From the NCBI GenBank assembly GCA_041398745.1, contig JAWKUB010000005.1:744001-808000 (forward strand): a stretch of DNA of 64,000 nt. The letters run 5' to 3'. This DNA comes from JACKHO01 sp041398745. Lineage in GTDB: Bacteria; Planctomycetota; Planctomycetia; Planctomycetales; Planctomycetaceae. Both the position numbers and the translations under genes were made by a program. The notes beneath the pieces were generated by a model, which was given only the letters and a program-made list of their open reading frames with translations, was not told the DNA's origin and did not search any database. Position 1 is the first letter of the stretch, and every line of letters begins with the position of its first letter. Positions 44,806 through 53,031 of the stretch are shown one piece after another.

Positions 44806-45939
44806 ATGCGTAGGATGTCATTTGGAGGATGGCTGCTGTCAGTAGCCGCAGTTTTGAGCCTGGCAACGACTGCCTCGGCTCAAGACGAACTTCCTTTCGA
44901 AAACTTCGACTTGGGCGAGTCGTTGTTTGGAGAGGAATCAAGTATCGATGTTGGTGGCTGGATTCAAATGGGCTACCACAGCGACAACGACGGCGTGTTC
45001 AACACGCACCCTGGAAGCATTGACTTCCAGCAAATCAACCTGTTCGTCGAGCAGGTTGCCGATGGAAGCGACGGAATTGGCTTCGGTGGACGTATCGACG
45101 TCATGTACGGTACCGATGCTCCCAACACCCAGTCATTCGGTAACAATCCTGGCGTGTGGGACTTCCAGAACGGTTTCGACCACGGGGTTTATGGCTTTGC
45201 CATTCCTCAGTTGTACGGTGAAGTCGCCATGGGTGACCTGTCCGTCAAAGTTGGTCACTTCTACACCCTGCTCGGATATCAGGTTGTACCAGCGACCGGA
45301 AACTTCTTCTACAGCATCCCTTACACCTTCAACTTCAGTGAAGCGTTTACGCACACTGGCGTGCTGGCCACCTACCAGGTGAACGATGACATCACCGCTT
45401 ACGGTGGATGGACACTCGGTTGGGACACTGGTTACGACCAGTTCGGAAACGGTAATAGCTTCCTCGGTGGTGCCAGCCTGGCTCTAACCGACGACATTTC
45501 AGCCACATTCATCACCACCTTTGGTGATTTGGGTTGGATTGGCGATGGTTACACCCACAGCCTCGTGGTTGACTACAACATTGACGAAGACTGGGAATAC
45601 GTCTTCCAGAGCGACTATGTCAGCGTCAACAACTCCCCCAACTCACCAGGTGGAGCTTACGACACCTTCGGCATCAACCAGTACCTGTTCTACAACGTGG
45701 CTGATGACGTTCGTGCTGGCTTCCGTGGCGAATGGTGGAAAGCCGACGGCATTTCACTCTACGAAGTGGCCTTTGGTCTCAACTTGTCGCCTCTCAACAA
45801 CCTGCTGATTCGTCCAGAAGTCCGGTACAACTGGGCCGCTGGTGCAACTCAGCTGCCAGCTGTTGTTGCTGGTGTCGCCGCCAACGACGACATCCGTGAC
45901 AACGCCGTCTTCGGTGTTGATGCTATTCTCACTTTCTAG
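44806..45939 (+). CDS. BBP2 (OmpL-like) outer membrane beta-barrel porin
   Basis: 377 residues from the ATG at 44806, fixed by an AGGAG box at 44794-44798 and a signal peptide (MRRMSFGGWLLSVAAVLSLA then TTASAQ). The mature protein is a succession of Gly- and aromatic-rich beta-strands (SIDVGGWIQMGYHSDND, then LYGEVAMGDLSVKVGHFYTL) that matches the planctomycete BBP2 (PF07642, formerly DUF1597) family. It ends in LTF, an outer-membrane C-terminal Phe. Probable general porin; substrate unknown. Codons are strongly biased to GTC/CTC/AAC types, suggesting high expression. Confidence 0.87.
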   Translation: MRRMSFGGWLLSVAAVLSLATTASAQDELPFENFDLGESLFGEESSIDVGGWIQMGYHSDNDGVFNTHPGSIDFQQINLFVEQVADGSDGIGFGGRIDVMYGTDAPNTQSFGNNPGVWDFQNGFDHGVYGFAIPQLYGEVAMGDLSVKVGHFYTLLGYQVVPATGNFFYSIPYTFNFSEAFTHTGVLATYQVNDDITAYGGWTLGWDTGYDQFGNGNSFLGGASLALTDDISATFITTFGDLGWIGDGYTHSLVVDYNIDEDWEYVFQSDYVSVNNSPNSPGGAYDTFGINQYLFYNVADDVRAGFRGEWWKADGISLYEVAFGLNLSPLNNLLIRPEVRYNWAAGATQLPAVVAGVAANDDIRDNAVFGVDAILTF

Positions 45940-45983
45940 TGAGATCGCTTAGAGCGTAAGCTCCGTTGCAAACTGTGCGTATT

Positions 45984-46023
45984 GCCACGCAGTTGGACTC
46001 TGTCCGGCTGCGTGGCTTTTTTT
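45984..46023 (+). terminator. Rho-independent terminator
   Basis: Nine-bp stem GCCACGCAG (45984-45992) / CTGCGTGGC (46008-46016), 15-base loop, followed by a T-run from 46017. It is 45 bases after the BBP2 stop. Confidence 0.93.
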
Positions 46024-46176
46024 GTTTGTGGTGCCGTTTTCAAAGCGGAATCCAACGAACAGGCTTCGAGCGTCTGGAATCTGACAATGGCCCGTCATTT
46101 GCAGTAGAATGAAAATATGGTGGAGCGACTATTTGGTTGCATCACTTCAGAACGTTGCAACTGTTGGAGGGACAGC

Positions 46177-46818
46177 ATGAACGATTCGACGTTTTCCCGC
46201 GACAAGCCTCCCAAACTGGTGACGCTCGACGTTGACTTTCCGGTCTGGGATCGATTCTTCATGGTGGCGCCGCTCGTGGTCATTGGTTCCAGGGAGCCAG
46301 ATGGAAGTTTCGATCTCGCACCCAAGCACATGGTGACGCCACTTTCCTGGGAGAACTATTTCGGCTTTGTTTGCACACCTGCCCATGCGACGTATCGGAA
46401 CATCCAGCGCGAGGGGACGTTCACGGTCAGCTTTCCCAAGGCTGATCAGGTTGTGCTGACAAGTTTGTCTGCGGCTCCGCGGTGTGATGCCGAAACCAAT
46501 GAAAAGCCTTCACTGGCTGCCCTGCCGACCATTAAGGCTGAGAAAGTGGATGGTGTCTTTCTGCGGGATGCTTCGCTCTTCTTCGAGTGCGAACTCCATT
46601 CGATTGTTGACGGGTTTGGAATTAACAGTCTCATTGCCGGTCGCATTGTGGCAGCACACGCCATTCCGGAGGTACTGCGGTCGGAAGATAAAGATGACCA
46701 GGACGTCATCAGGCAATTGCCTCTCCTCGCGTATCTCTCCCCGGGCCGATTCACCGAGATTCAGGCGAGCTCTTCATTTCCGTTCCCTGCTGGCTTCGCC
46801 AGGGAGCCAAGAAAATGA
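46177..46818 (+). CDS. Flavin reductase family protein
   Basis: 213 residues from the ATG at 46177, which has a GGAGGGA box in front; the frame to 46117 is less likely. The fold is the split-barrel flavin reductase type: FFMVAPLVVIGSREPDGSFD, LAPKHMVTPLSWENYFGFVC and REGTFTVSFP. Members reduce FMN/FAD or bind flavin as small monooxygenase partners. The stop overlaps the next ATG by four bases, so the three genes 46177-49067 form an operon. Confidence 0.85.
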   Translation: MNDSTFSRDKPPKLVTLDVDFPVWDRFFMVAPLVVIGSREPDGSFDLAPKHMVTPLSWENYFGFVCTPAHATYRNIQREGTFTVSFPKADQVVLTSLSAAPRCDAETNEKPSLAALPTIKAEKVDGVFLRDASLFFECELHSIVDGFGINSLIAGRIVAAHAIPEVLRSEDKDDQDVIRQLPLLAYLSPGRFTEIQASSSFPFPAGFAREPRK

Positions 46819-48026
46819 GTGCTTCACGTCAGCAATCTCTGCGAATTCGTGATCATTTGGCCTCGCAGCGGGATGAAATGGTCGCTTTGCTCACCACATT
46901 GGCGCAAGCCGAATCTCCCTCGCATGAACCAGACACTCAGAAAGAAGTCTTTCGACTCCTCGGTGCCGCGTTGCACGATCGAGGATTTCGCATACGAAAG
47001 ACTTCCGGCAGACTGACTGGCGGACATTTGCTGGCAGTTCCAGTTTTCCGCAGCAAACGGACGCCCATTCAGTTGATGCTCGGTCACTGTGATACTGTCT
47101 GGCCACTCGGCACGACTCAATCGATGCCCGTTGAAAGGCGTGACGGCAAGCTCTTTGGTCCTGGTGTGTACGATATGAAGGCTGGCCTTGTACAGGCCGT
47201 GTTTGCCGTGGGAGCACTTCGAGAATTGGGAATTGATATCCCTGTTGCACCAGTTCTGTTTGTCAATTCCGATGAAGAAATCGGCAGCCCGGAATCGACG
47301 CCGCACATCAAACGGCTCTCGCAAATTGCCGATCGGGCGTTTGTGATGGAACCCTCATTGGGGCCCACGGGCCAACTGAAAACTGCACGCAAGGGAGTCG
47401 GGCGGTTCACAGTCCGCGTGGTGGGGAAAGCCGCACATGCCGGACTTGATCCCGGCAAAGGAGTGAGTGCCATCCTGGAACTCTCGCATGTGGTGCAGGC
47501 ATTGTTCGCTTTGAATGATCCCGAACGCGGCATAACGGTGAATGTTGGCACCATCGACGGTGGAATGCGTCCCAACGTGGTGGCTCCGGAAGCCAAAGCC
47601 GATGCCGACGTGCGTGTGTTAACTCATGAAGACGCTCGACGCATTGAAGCGGCCATTCACGGATTAAAGCCGAGCATTCCGGGAACGGAACTGCATATTG
47701 AAGGACACATTGGCCGGCCTCCTTTAGAACGGACTCCGCGCAATCAGCGGCTCTGGAACGCTGCACAAGAACTGGCCGTCGACATGGGAATTGAATTGCA
47801 GGAAGGCACTGCAGGCGGCGGATCGGATGGCAATACAACAAGTCTGGCAACTGCCACTCTGGATGGACTCGGTGCAGTGGGTGATGGAGCACACGCAGTT
47901 CATGAGCATGTCATCATTGAACATCTGCCAGAGCGGGCCGCACTGCTGGCGGGTATGCTGGCATTGCCTGTGTTGCGTGCCCAATCTTCTGGGCAACAAG
48001 TTTCAGCGAACGAGGCTACAACTTGA
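46815..48026 (+). CDS. M20 family metallopeptidase
   Basis: 403 residues. Metal and catalytic sites are visible: MLGHCDTVWP (His, Asp), PGVYDMKAGL (bridging Asp) and NSDEEIGS (catalytic Glu and metal Glu), then the dimerisation domain (AAHAGLDPGKGVSAILELSH) and the last ligand His in GDGAHAVHEHVI. The pattern fits the carboxypeptidase G2/ArgE/DapE superfamily, which removes an N-acyl or C-terminal residue. Start overlaps the upstream stop (ATGA). A role in salvaging acylated amino acids or peptides is an inference. Confidence 0.9.
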   Translation: MSASRQQSLRIRDHLASQRDEMVALLTTLAQAESPSHEPDTQKEVFRLLGAALHDRGFRIRKTSGRLTGGHLLAVPVFRSKRTPIQLMLGHCDTVWPLGTTQSMPVERRDGKLFGPGVYDMKAGLVQAVFAVGALRELGIDIPVAPVLFVNSDEEIGSPESTPHIKRLSQIADRAFVMEPSLGPTGQLKTARKGVGRFTVRVVGKAAHAGLDPGKGVSAILELSHVVQALFALNDPERGITVNVGTIDGGMRPNVVAPEAKADADVRVLTHEDARRIEAAIHGLKPSIPGTELHIEGHIGRPPLERTPRNQRLWNAAQELAVDMGIELQEGTAGGGSDGNTTSLATATLDGLGAVGDGAHAVHEHVIIEHLPERAALLAGMLALPVLRAQSSGQQVSANEATT

Positions 48027-48035
48027 GAGGGAATC

Positions 48036-49067
48036 ATGAGCAGCATTTCCACATCGCGCCACCTGTTAACCTCGCTGACTCGCATCGCCGACTTCGACAG
48101 CGTTCACTTTGATGTCGTTCCCAAGGTGCGCGAGGAATGGGACACGGGTGATTATGTGCTGGGAGAAGTCATTGGGATGGTCGGCCCGTCGAATCAACTG
48201 GAATTGACCAACGGACGCATGATGACGCCCATGGTCGGGGACACGGTCGTCGGTGCACTCGGTATTCGGGCGGCAACGCTTGAAGCCGTGGGACACTGGC
48301 AAGACGTTGGTGAGGATGGAGTTCTCGACTGTATGACATCAGCAGGATTACTCGGCCGGATTACGTCACGCTCGCATTACGTGGGGAGTGTCGTTCAACT
48401 GAAATACCGTGGTCATGTTGTCCGAAACGACAGTAAGGTCACCATGAGTCAGTTCGTGCCCTCGATCGACCCACAAGTCGAATTCAATTGCCCGTGCGTG
48501 TTGATCATTGGTACTTCCATGTCGTCGGGCAAGACAACATCTGGCCGTGTACTCGTTCGCAAACTCGTAGAGAGTGGCTTACGGGTTGTCGGGGCAAAAC
48601 TGACGGGGGCGGGACGCTACCGGGACGTTCAGGCTTACTATGATTCCGGTGCGTCCGCCATTTTTGATTTCGTCGACTGCGGGCTGCCGTCCACTGTTTG
48701 TAGTGAAGAAGTCTACAGTAAGTCGCTGGGAATCCTCCTCGGTCAAATCGCAGCGGAATCTCCCGATGTCGTTGTCGTCGAGGCCGGAGCCTCTCCACTG
48801 GAGCCATATAATGGTGACACAGCCGTGCAACGCATCCAGCCACACGTTCGCTGCACCATTTTGTGCGCGTCCGATCCTTACGCTGTCGTCGGAGTCACGC
48901 AGGGATTCGGTTTTCAGCCAGACCTCGTCACAGGCGTTGCGACCTCCACCTCTGCTGGCTGCCAGGTCGTCGAAGGTCTGACTGGCTTGCGTGCACTGAA
49001 TCTAATGGACCCGAATTCACACGACGAATTGGTGCAACTGCTGAAAGCCAAACTTGGCATTCAGTGA
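48036..49067 (+). CDS. P-loop protein with DUF1611-like character
   Basis: 343 residues, nine bases after the M20 peptidase gene. The first ~145 residues are beta-rich (GDYVLGEVIGMVGPSNQLEL; TSRSHYVGSVVQLKYRG). The C-terminal ~200 residues hold a P-loop, IIGTSMSSGKTTSGRVL, followed by helix and VVGAKLTGAGRYRDVQAYYD, and VVVVEAGASPLEPYNGDTAV. The C-terminal part resembles DUF1611/DgcN-type P-loop proteins, which act on N-acyl amino acids in D-glutamate use; the pairing with an M20 peptidase would suit that. The family name is tentative. Confidence 0.72.
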   Translation: MSSISTSRHLLTSLTRIADFDSVHFDVVPKVREEWDTGDYVLGEVIGMVGPSNQLELTNGRMMTPMVGDTVVGALGIRAATLEAVGHWQDVGEDGVLDCMTSAGLLGRITSRSHYVGSVVQLKYRGHVVRNDSKVTMSQFVPSIDPQVEFNCPCVLIIGTSMSSGKTTSGRVLVRKLVESGLRVVGAKLTGAGRYRDVQAYYDSGASAIFDFVDCGLPSTVCSEEVYSKSLGILLGQIAAESPDVVVVEAGASPLEPYNGDTAVQRIQPHVRCTILCASDPYAVVGVTQGFGFQPDLVTGVATSTSAGCQVVEGLTGLRALNLMDPNSHDELVQLLKAKLGIQ

Positions 49068-49477
49068 CAATCTGGTGGAATCCGGTGATGGGTATAAGTG
49101 AGCCAGAGGGACTTCAGGAAGTCATCGTTTAACAGCAGAATCGAGCCTCGGGAGATGAGGTCGAAATCGTCAGAGACATAGGCGGCGATTTCGTGGTGTC
49201 CCGTGGCTTCACTGATGGTCATGAAGGACGCATCTCGAATTGCATCAACGAGAAACTCGGAGTCGTGCGTTGGCTCCTGTTTCCACCAACCCGCTTCGAT
49301 GAGTTCACGACAGCAGAGCCACTGTTGTTCGAATTCTCGGTCGGCATCGCGGCGGTCAAGGAATTCGTTGTGGTCCAGCGTCGCCATATGCTCGCGCGGA
49401 AGCAACAGGCCGCTCTCAAGTTGTTCCAGAATGGTGTGTGGCTGTGGAAGCATTTGACGGGTGTCTGGCAGTGGCAA
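49061..49477 (-). CDS. Hypothetical protein, coupled to the YHYH gene
   Basis: 138 residues if translation starts at the TTG at 49477, three bases after the stop of the upstream gene; no independent ribosome-binding site is seen, so translational coupling is likely. The sequence is helical and acidic/His-containing (ILEQLESGLLLPREHMATLD; EATGHHEIAAYVSDDFDLIS). No signal peptide, no known domain. The end overlaps the convergent P-loop gene by seven bases. Confidence 0.5.
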   Translation of the reverse strand: MPLPDTRQMLPQPHTILEQLESGLLLPREHMATLDHNEFLDRRDADREFEQQWLCCRELIEAGWWKQEPTHDSEFLVDAIRDASFMTISEATGHHEIAAYVSDDFDLISRGSILLLNDDFLKSLWLTYTHHRIPPDCH

Positions 49478-49480
49478 TGC

Positions 49481-50479
49481 TTATCGTCGTGGTGGACCAC
49501 CGAATGGAGGACGTCCTTGTGGCGGGCCGGGTGGTCTGCCGCCACCGCCGGGGGGACCCATTTGGAAACTGTCATCGGGCGTTCCACGAAAGCTGCGGGG
49601 AACGGTTGGCCAATGCTGTGTAAGGAAGTAAGCGTAGGTGCCATCAGGAAACTCGGGTGTCACGCAAACACGTCCGTTGCATTCGTCGAGATCGCCCAAT
49701 CCTTCGACGAATTCGTAGTCGTTGACAAACGTGCCGTCATACTTGCCGCCGGGACCACTGCGACCCGCCGGCCGATTCCCTTCCTTTAGACGAAAGCTCG
49801 GTTGGAGTTCAACGACTTCGGATGAGGCGCTCTGCGGATCGGAAAAACCGTACATCGCGTAAATGGGAAATCCGTCGGCCGCCCAGCCGACAAGCGGTGA
49901 ATGCTTGTCCGTCTTCACGTTGAGCGTCTGCAGCAGTCCCGTCGGCAATCCGTGATAGTGGTACTTGCCGGTCGGCTGTACGTGGGCGTAGTTGGTGTCG
50001 AGCCCGAGTGGAACAGCGCCGCCGAGTGCTTCATATTGCCAGCCGCTTTGAAAATCCCCCATCCAGAATTCAGCGGCACCGGGGTCGAACAACACGCCAT
50101 TAACTGCAACGCCAAAGTTGAGTCCGAGTCGAATGGGTGTTGCCGTACGGCTCTGCTGTGGTTCTCGTGGTACGCGAAAAGTCGTCACCAGTTGTTCGAT
50201 GGAGTGGGGATTGCCTCGATTTGGAAACTGACCGACCTTATGTTCCGGAATGCTGTTGACGCGAATGACGCGGTAAGCGCCTTGCTCGGTTGTCGCCACT
50301 TGATTCGGTACAGGCAAAGTCTGATTTGCGGGAACGAGTTCCAGTTTCTGTCGCGTATTCGCAGTATGGCGTCTTAGTGGTGGCGGTTGTGCGATGGTCA
50401 CTGCAGCCCATGTGAGGCCAAGTATCGTTACAATCAGTGCAAGCCATTTAAATGGTCCGGCAGGTTGCGGCTTGTTCAC
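49481..50479 (-). CDS. YHYH domain-containing secreted protein
   Basis: 332 residues from a GTG at 50479 with AGGAG eight bases upstream. A signal-anchor region (FKWLALIVTILGLTWAAVTI) comes first. The hallmark YHYHGLPTG lies mid-protein, preceded by GAAEFWMGDFQSGWQYEALG and followed by VGWAADGFPIYAMYGF. YHYH proteins are metal-rich secreted proteins of unclear role, found with cytochrome and copper proteins. The C-terminal ~30 residues are a Gly/Pro-rich tail (QMGPPGGGGRPPGPPQGRPP). Confidence 0.85.
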   Translation of the reverse strand: MNKPQPAGPFKWLALIVTILGLTWAAVTIAQPPPLRRHTANTRQKLELVPANQTLPVPNQVATTEQGAYRVIRVNSIPEHKVGQFPNRGNPHSIEQLVTTFRVPREPQQSRTATPIRLGLNFGVAVNGVLFDPGAAEFWMGDFQSGWQYEALGGAVPLGLDTNYAHVQPTGKYHYHGLPTGLLQTLNVKTDKHSPLVGWAADGFPIYAMYGFSDPQSASSEVVELQPSFRLKEGNRPAGRSGPGGKYDGTFVNDYEFVEGLGDLDECNGRVCVTPEFPDGTYAYFLTQHWPTVPRSFRGTPDDSFQMGPPGGGGRPPGPPQGRPPFGGPPRR

Positions 50480-50632
50480 CTAATTCACTCCTGTCGCAGG
50501 TTTCTTGACGTCGGGAGTCGGTCCATTCGAATTTCTCCGCGACATTAGGAGCAAAACGTCAATGGCGAGAGCCTTTCAACTCCAAAGGGTGACTTTTTCC
50601 GCATCAGTGGCGGTCTGGCAATCCTTTTCTGG

Positions 50633-51619
50633 CTACAGCATGGTCGACGCGTAAAAGTTCTGCATGACGAAATACATCAACGCGGCGGTGCCGAAGCTGG
50701 CTGCCAGGACGACAAATCCAATGCACCGTGTCCGTTTGATTTGCCACCACATGAGCAGGCCGGTCAGCGACCAGGTGACCATTGCAATGGCCATCGCGTC
50801 GACAAACAATGACCAGTACATGCGGCCGTTCCAGGTCGGCGGTTGACCATGACTGGTGTGAAGCCGGAGGAAAAAGCCCCGCAACGGCATGTCGGGCTCG
50901 CCGTCGTACTTGAAAATGTCGACGTGACCGTCCTTTAATACGTACGTGACCCGGGCCGGTTCACCGTCGATGCTGACCAGAAAATTCAATTTCGTCCATC
51001 CGAACGGCTTTGGATCGCCGTGTACTTCAATGCCGGAGTCTTTGAAAATCGCCGCCGCAGATTCCTGGGCTGTCTCTTGCGGATTGGGGATCAGTTCGAT
51101 GTTTCGGGTATCGGGGAGGAGTCGGTCGGGGCGGAAGTCTTCCGGGGGAATGGTTGCGATTTCTGTGTCATGCGTGACGGGATTGATGTACACAACTTTT
51201 TTATCGTCTCCCTGTTGAACCTCAAACATGAGGTTATTCGTGAACTCGGGTTCCGATCCCGTCAACACCTCAATTTCGGCTTCAGGATTCGCCAATCGAA
51301 TGGCCTCGATGACCTGATTTGCCAACTCGCCAGCGGCTGGGAATTCCGGCATTGACGTTGCGCGTACGACGTCGACCGGTACTGGTTGAAACTGAACGCG
51401 AGGGAAGAGCGACTGATGGTTAAACATCGCCCCAGTGACGCCGTAGAGGACCACCCAGGGGAGCAGAAATAATCCCGCGTAGAGATGCGTGCGACGCGCA
51501 AGCATGAGGAGCCAGGACGTCAACTTCCAACGCTGCCGAGTGACTGGCGACGTCGCGTCATCGGAAGTCGACCCTGTGTCGGATTCGGATTCGCCATTCG
51601 TGGGTTGTTCAACGTTCAT
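50633..51619 (-). CDS. PepSY-associated transmembrane protein
   Basis: 328 residues. The N-terminal ~35 are charged cytosolic residues, then a transmembrane helix with the RRTHLYAGLFLLPWVVLYGV motif typical of PepSY-associated TM proteins, then an extracytoplasmic domain and C-terminal helices (YWSLFVDAMAIAMVTWSLTG then LLMWWQIK). Similar proteins are linked to iron/siderophore reductases and copper handling; no reductase domain is visible here. It lies 36 bases after the DapA-family gene on the same strand. Confidence 0.8.
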   Translation of the reverse strand: MNVEQPTNGESESDTGSTSDDATSPVTRQRWKLTSWLLMLARRTHLYAGLFLLPWVVLYGVTGAMFNHQSLFPRVQFQPVPVDVVRATSMPEFPAAGELANQVIEAIRLANPEAEIEVLTGSEPEFTNNLMFEVQQGDDKKVVYINPVTHDTEIATIPPEDFRPDRLLPDTRNIELIPNPQETAQESAAAIFKDSGIEVHGDPKPFGWTKLNFLVSIDGEPARVTYVLKDGHVDIFKYDGEPDMPLRGFFLRLHTSHGQPPTWNGRMYWSLFVDAMAIAMVTWSLTGLLMWWQIKRTRCIGFVVLAASFGTAALMYFVMQNFYASTML

Positions 51620-51655
51620 CGTTTCATTCCTGTCACCACATTGCCGCCGTTGCCG

Positions 51656-52570
51656 TCAACATACGTCTTCCAGTTTCATTCTGAAGCCAGCCAGCCATGT
51701 TTCTACGCGGGCACGTTCTGGTTCTTTGAAGACATCGAACGGAGCTGCCAGCAGGCCCGAGCAAATGTCGCTCAGTTCGAGTGCGCACTTGAGTCCCTTG
51801 AGGTACGATGATCCGTACTTTCCGAATGTGTAAAGCTGCTGCAGGGCGACCACCACTTCCTGCAGCTCAGCAACACGAGCGGTATCGCCCGACTGAATAG
51901 CCGCAATTAAACCGGTGAATAACTCAGGGCACAGGTTCGCTCCCCCAGTCACGCCACCGACGGCGCCAAGCCGCATGGCGTCGATTAGTAACGCTTCGGG
52001 GCCCATGAGGATGGGCCATCCTGTGCGTTTCTCCTTCGCCAGTTCAATTGCTTGAGCGAAGTAGTCCAGGTCGCCTGAGCTGTCCTTCAGTCCCACAATG
52101 TTTTCGTGCTCGATGAGCTTTTCGAGAGAGGACTGCTCAATGATAATGCGGACACAGCTCGGCATGTTGTAAAGCAAAAGCGGGAGAGGGAGCGCGTCGG
52201 CCAGTTCAGTGAACCAGTGCTGAAGTTCCGTTTGCCCTGCAGGGAAGTAGAACGGCGGAGCGGCAACCACGGCACTGGCTCCGGCATTTGCGGCGGCCTT
52301 GGCGAGGTCGATAGCGTCAATGAGCGAAGTGTCGGTAATGCCGACGTACAACGGAATCTTGTTCTCCAGCAGTCGGCTGGTGGCCGTAATGAGTTCCCGC
52401 TGCAGCCGGGCGCTCAGGCTGGGGCCCTCACCTGTTGTCCCCAGAATGAACAACCCGTCAACTCCAGCTTCGAGTTGATGAGAAATCAGGGTTTCAAGTC
52501 CCGCGTGGTCCAGTGCATCGCGACTGGCCAGAGGCGTAACGAGTGGTGGCACAATTCCCTTGATGTCCAT
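51656..52570 (-). CDS. Dihydrodipicolinate synthase (DapA) family aldolase/lyase
   Basis: 304 residues from the ATG at 52570, preceded by GGGAGAAAAG. TIM-barrel with the family motifs: GTTGE at 44-48, LLLYNMPS with Tyr134 and GLKDSSGD with Schiff-base Lys162. It acts on pyruvate with a carbonyl acceptor, either lysine precursor synthesis or sugar-acid/sialate breakdown. Neighbours (PepSY membrane protein) do not decide between these. The frame to 52681 adds a Cys/His-rich extension with no support. Confidence 0.87.
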   Translation of the reverse strand: MDIKGIVPPLVTPLASRDALDHAGLETLISHQLEAGVDGLFILGTTGEGPSLSARLQRELITATSRLLENKIPLYVGITDTSLIDAIDLAKAAANAGASAVVAAPPFYFPAGQTELQHWFTELADALPLPLLLYNMPSCVRIIIEQSSLEKLIEHENIVGLKDSSGDLDYFAQAIELAKEKRTGWPILMGPEALLIDAMRLGAVGGVTGGANLCPELFTGLIAAIQSGDTARVAELQEVVVALQQLYTFGKYGSSYLKGLKCALELSDICSGLLAAPFDVFKEPERARVETWLAGFRMKLEDVC

Positions 52571-53031
52571 CTTTTCTCCCTCAGCCTCAGGTAAATGGGC
52601 AGTTGTGTTGTTGTGTTGGTGGTGGGGTATATTGGGACAACATTTCCAAAAACATGCAAACGACTTAGCTTGTAAGTCCACTGCACAGGCTGGGTTTCGC
52701 CGTCGGGCTAAATGCGAAACTGTGACAATCGTTCCTATCAGTCAATTCGGGCGGGATTTAGTGAAAGAGATTGCAGGAAATGATTGCTTTTGATGTCCGT
52801 GGCTGGGTATACCCGAAGGGTAAAGATATGTGGTCTCCTGCGCGATGTGGTGTGCAGGGGTTCACTGTGTTGCGCCCGTGTTGCTGAAATTGCGTTCGAA
52901 TCTGCGTAAACTGTTAAGCATCGGCGGGACCTGAGATATCGTGAATTCAGACAATTGTCGTGACGCCCACTAAGCATCAGTGGAGTCGCCACTGGCCTGT
53001 TCGGGCCCTCAAGTTCCTGGAGAGAACCTTC
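52571..53031. other. Intergenic region between divergent genes
   Basis: About 460 bases. It includes a T/G-rich stretch after 52600, a perfect palindrome GGGTATACCC at 52805-52814 and no supported gene. The promoter for the giant exoprotein is expected here. Confidence 0.4.

Noticed and set aside
52805..52814. Perfect 10-base palindrome GGGTATACCC
   Set aside because: Too short to be significant without evidence of recurrence or binding.
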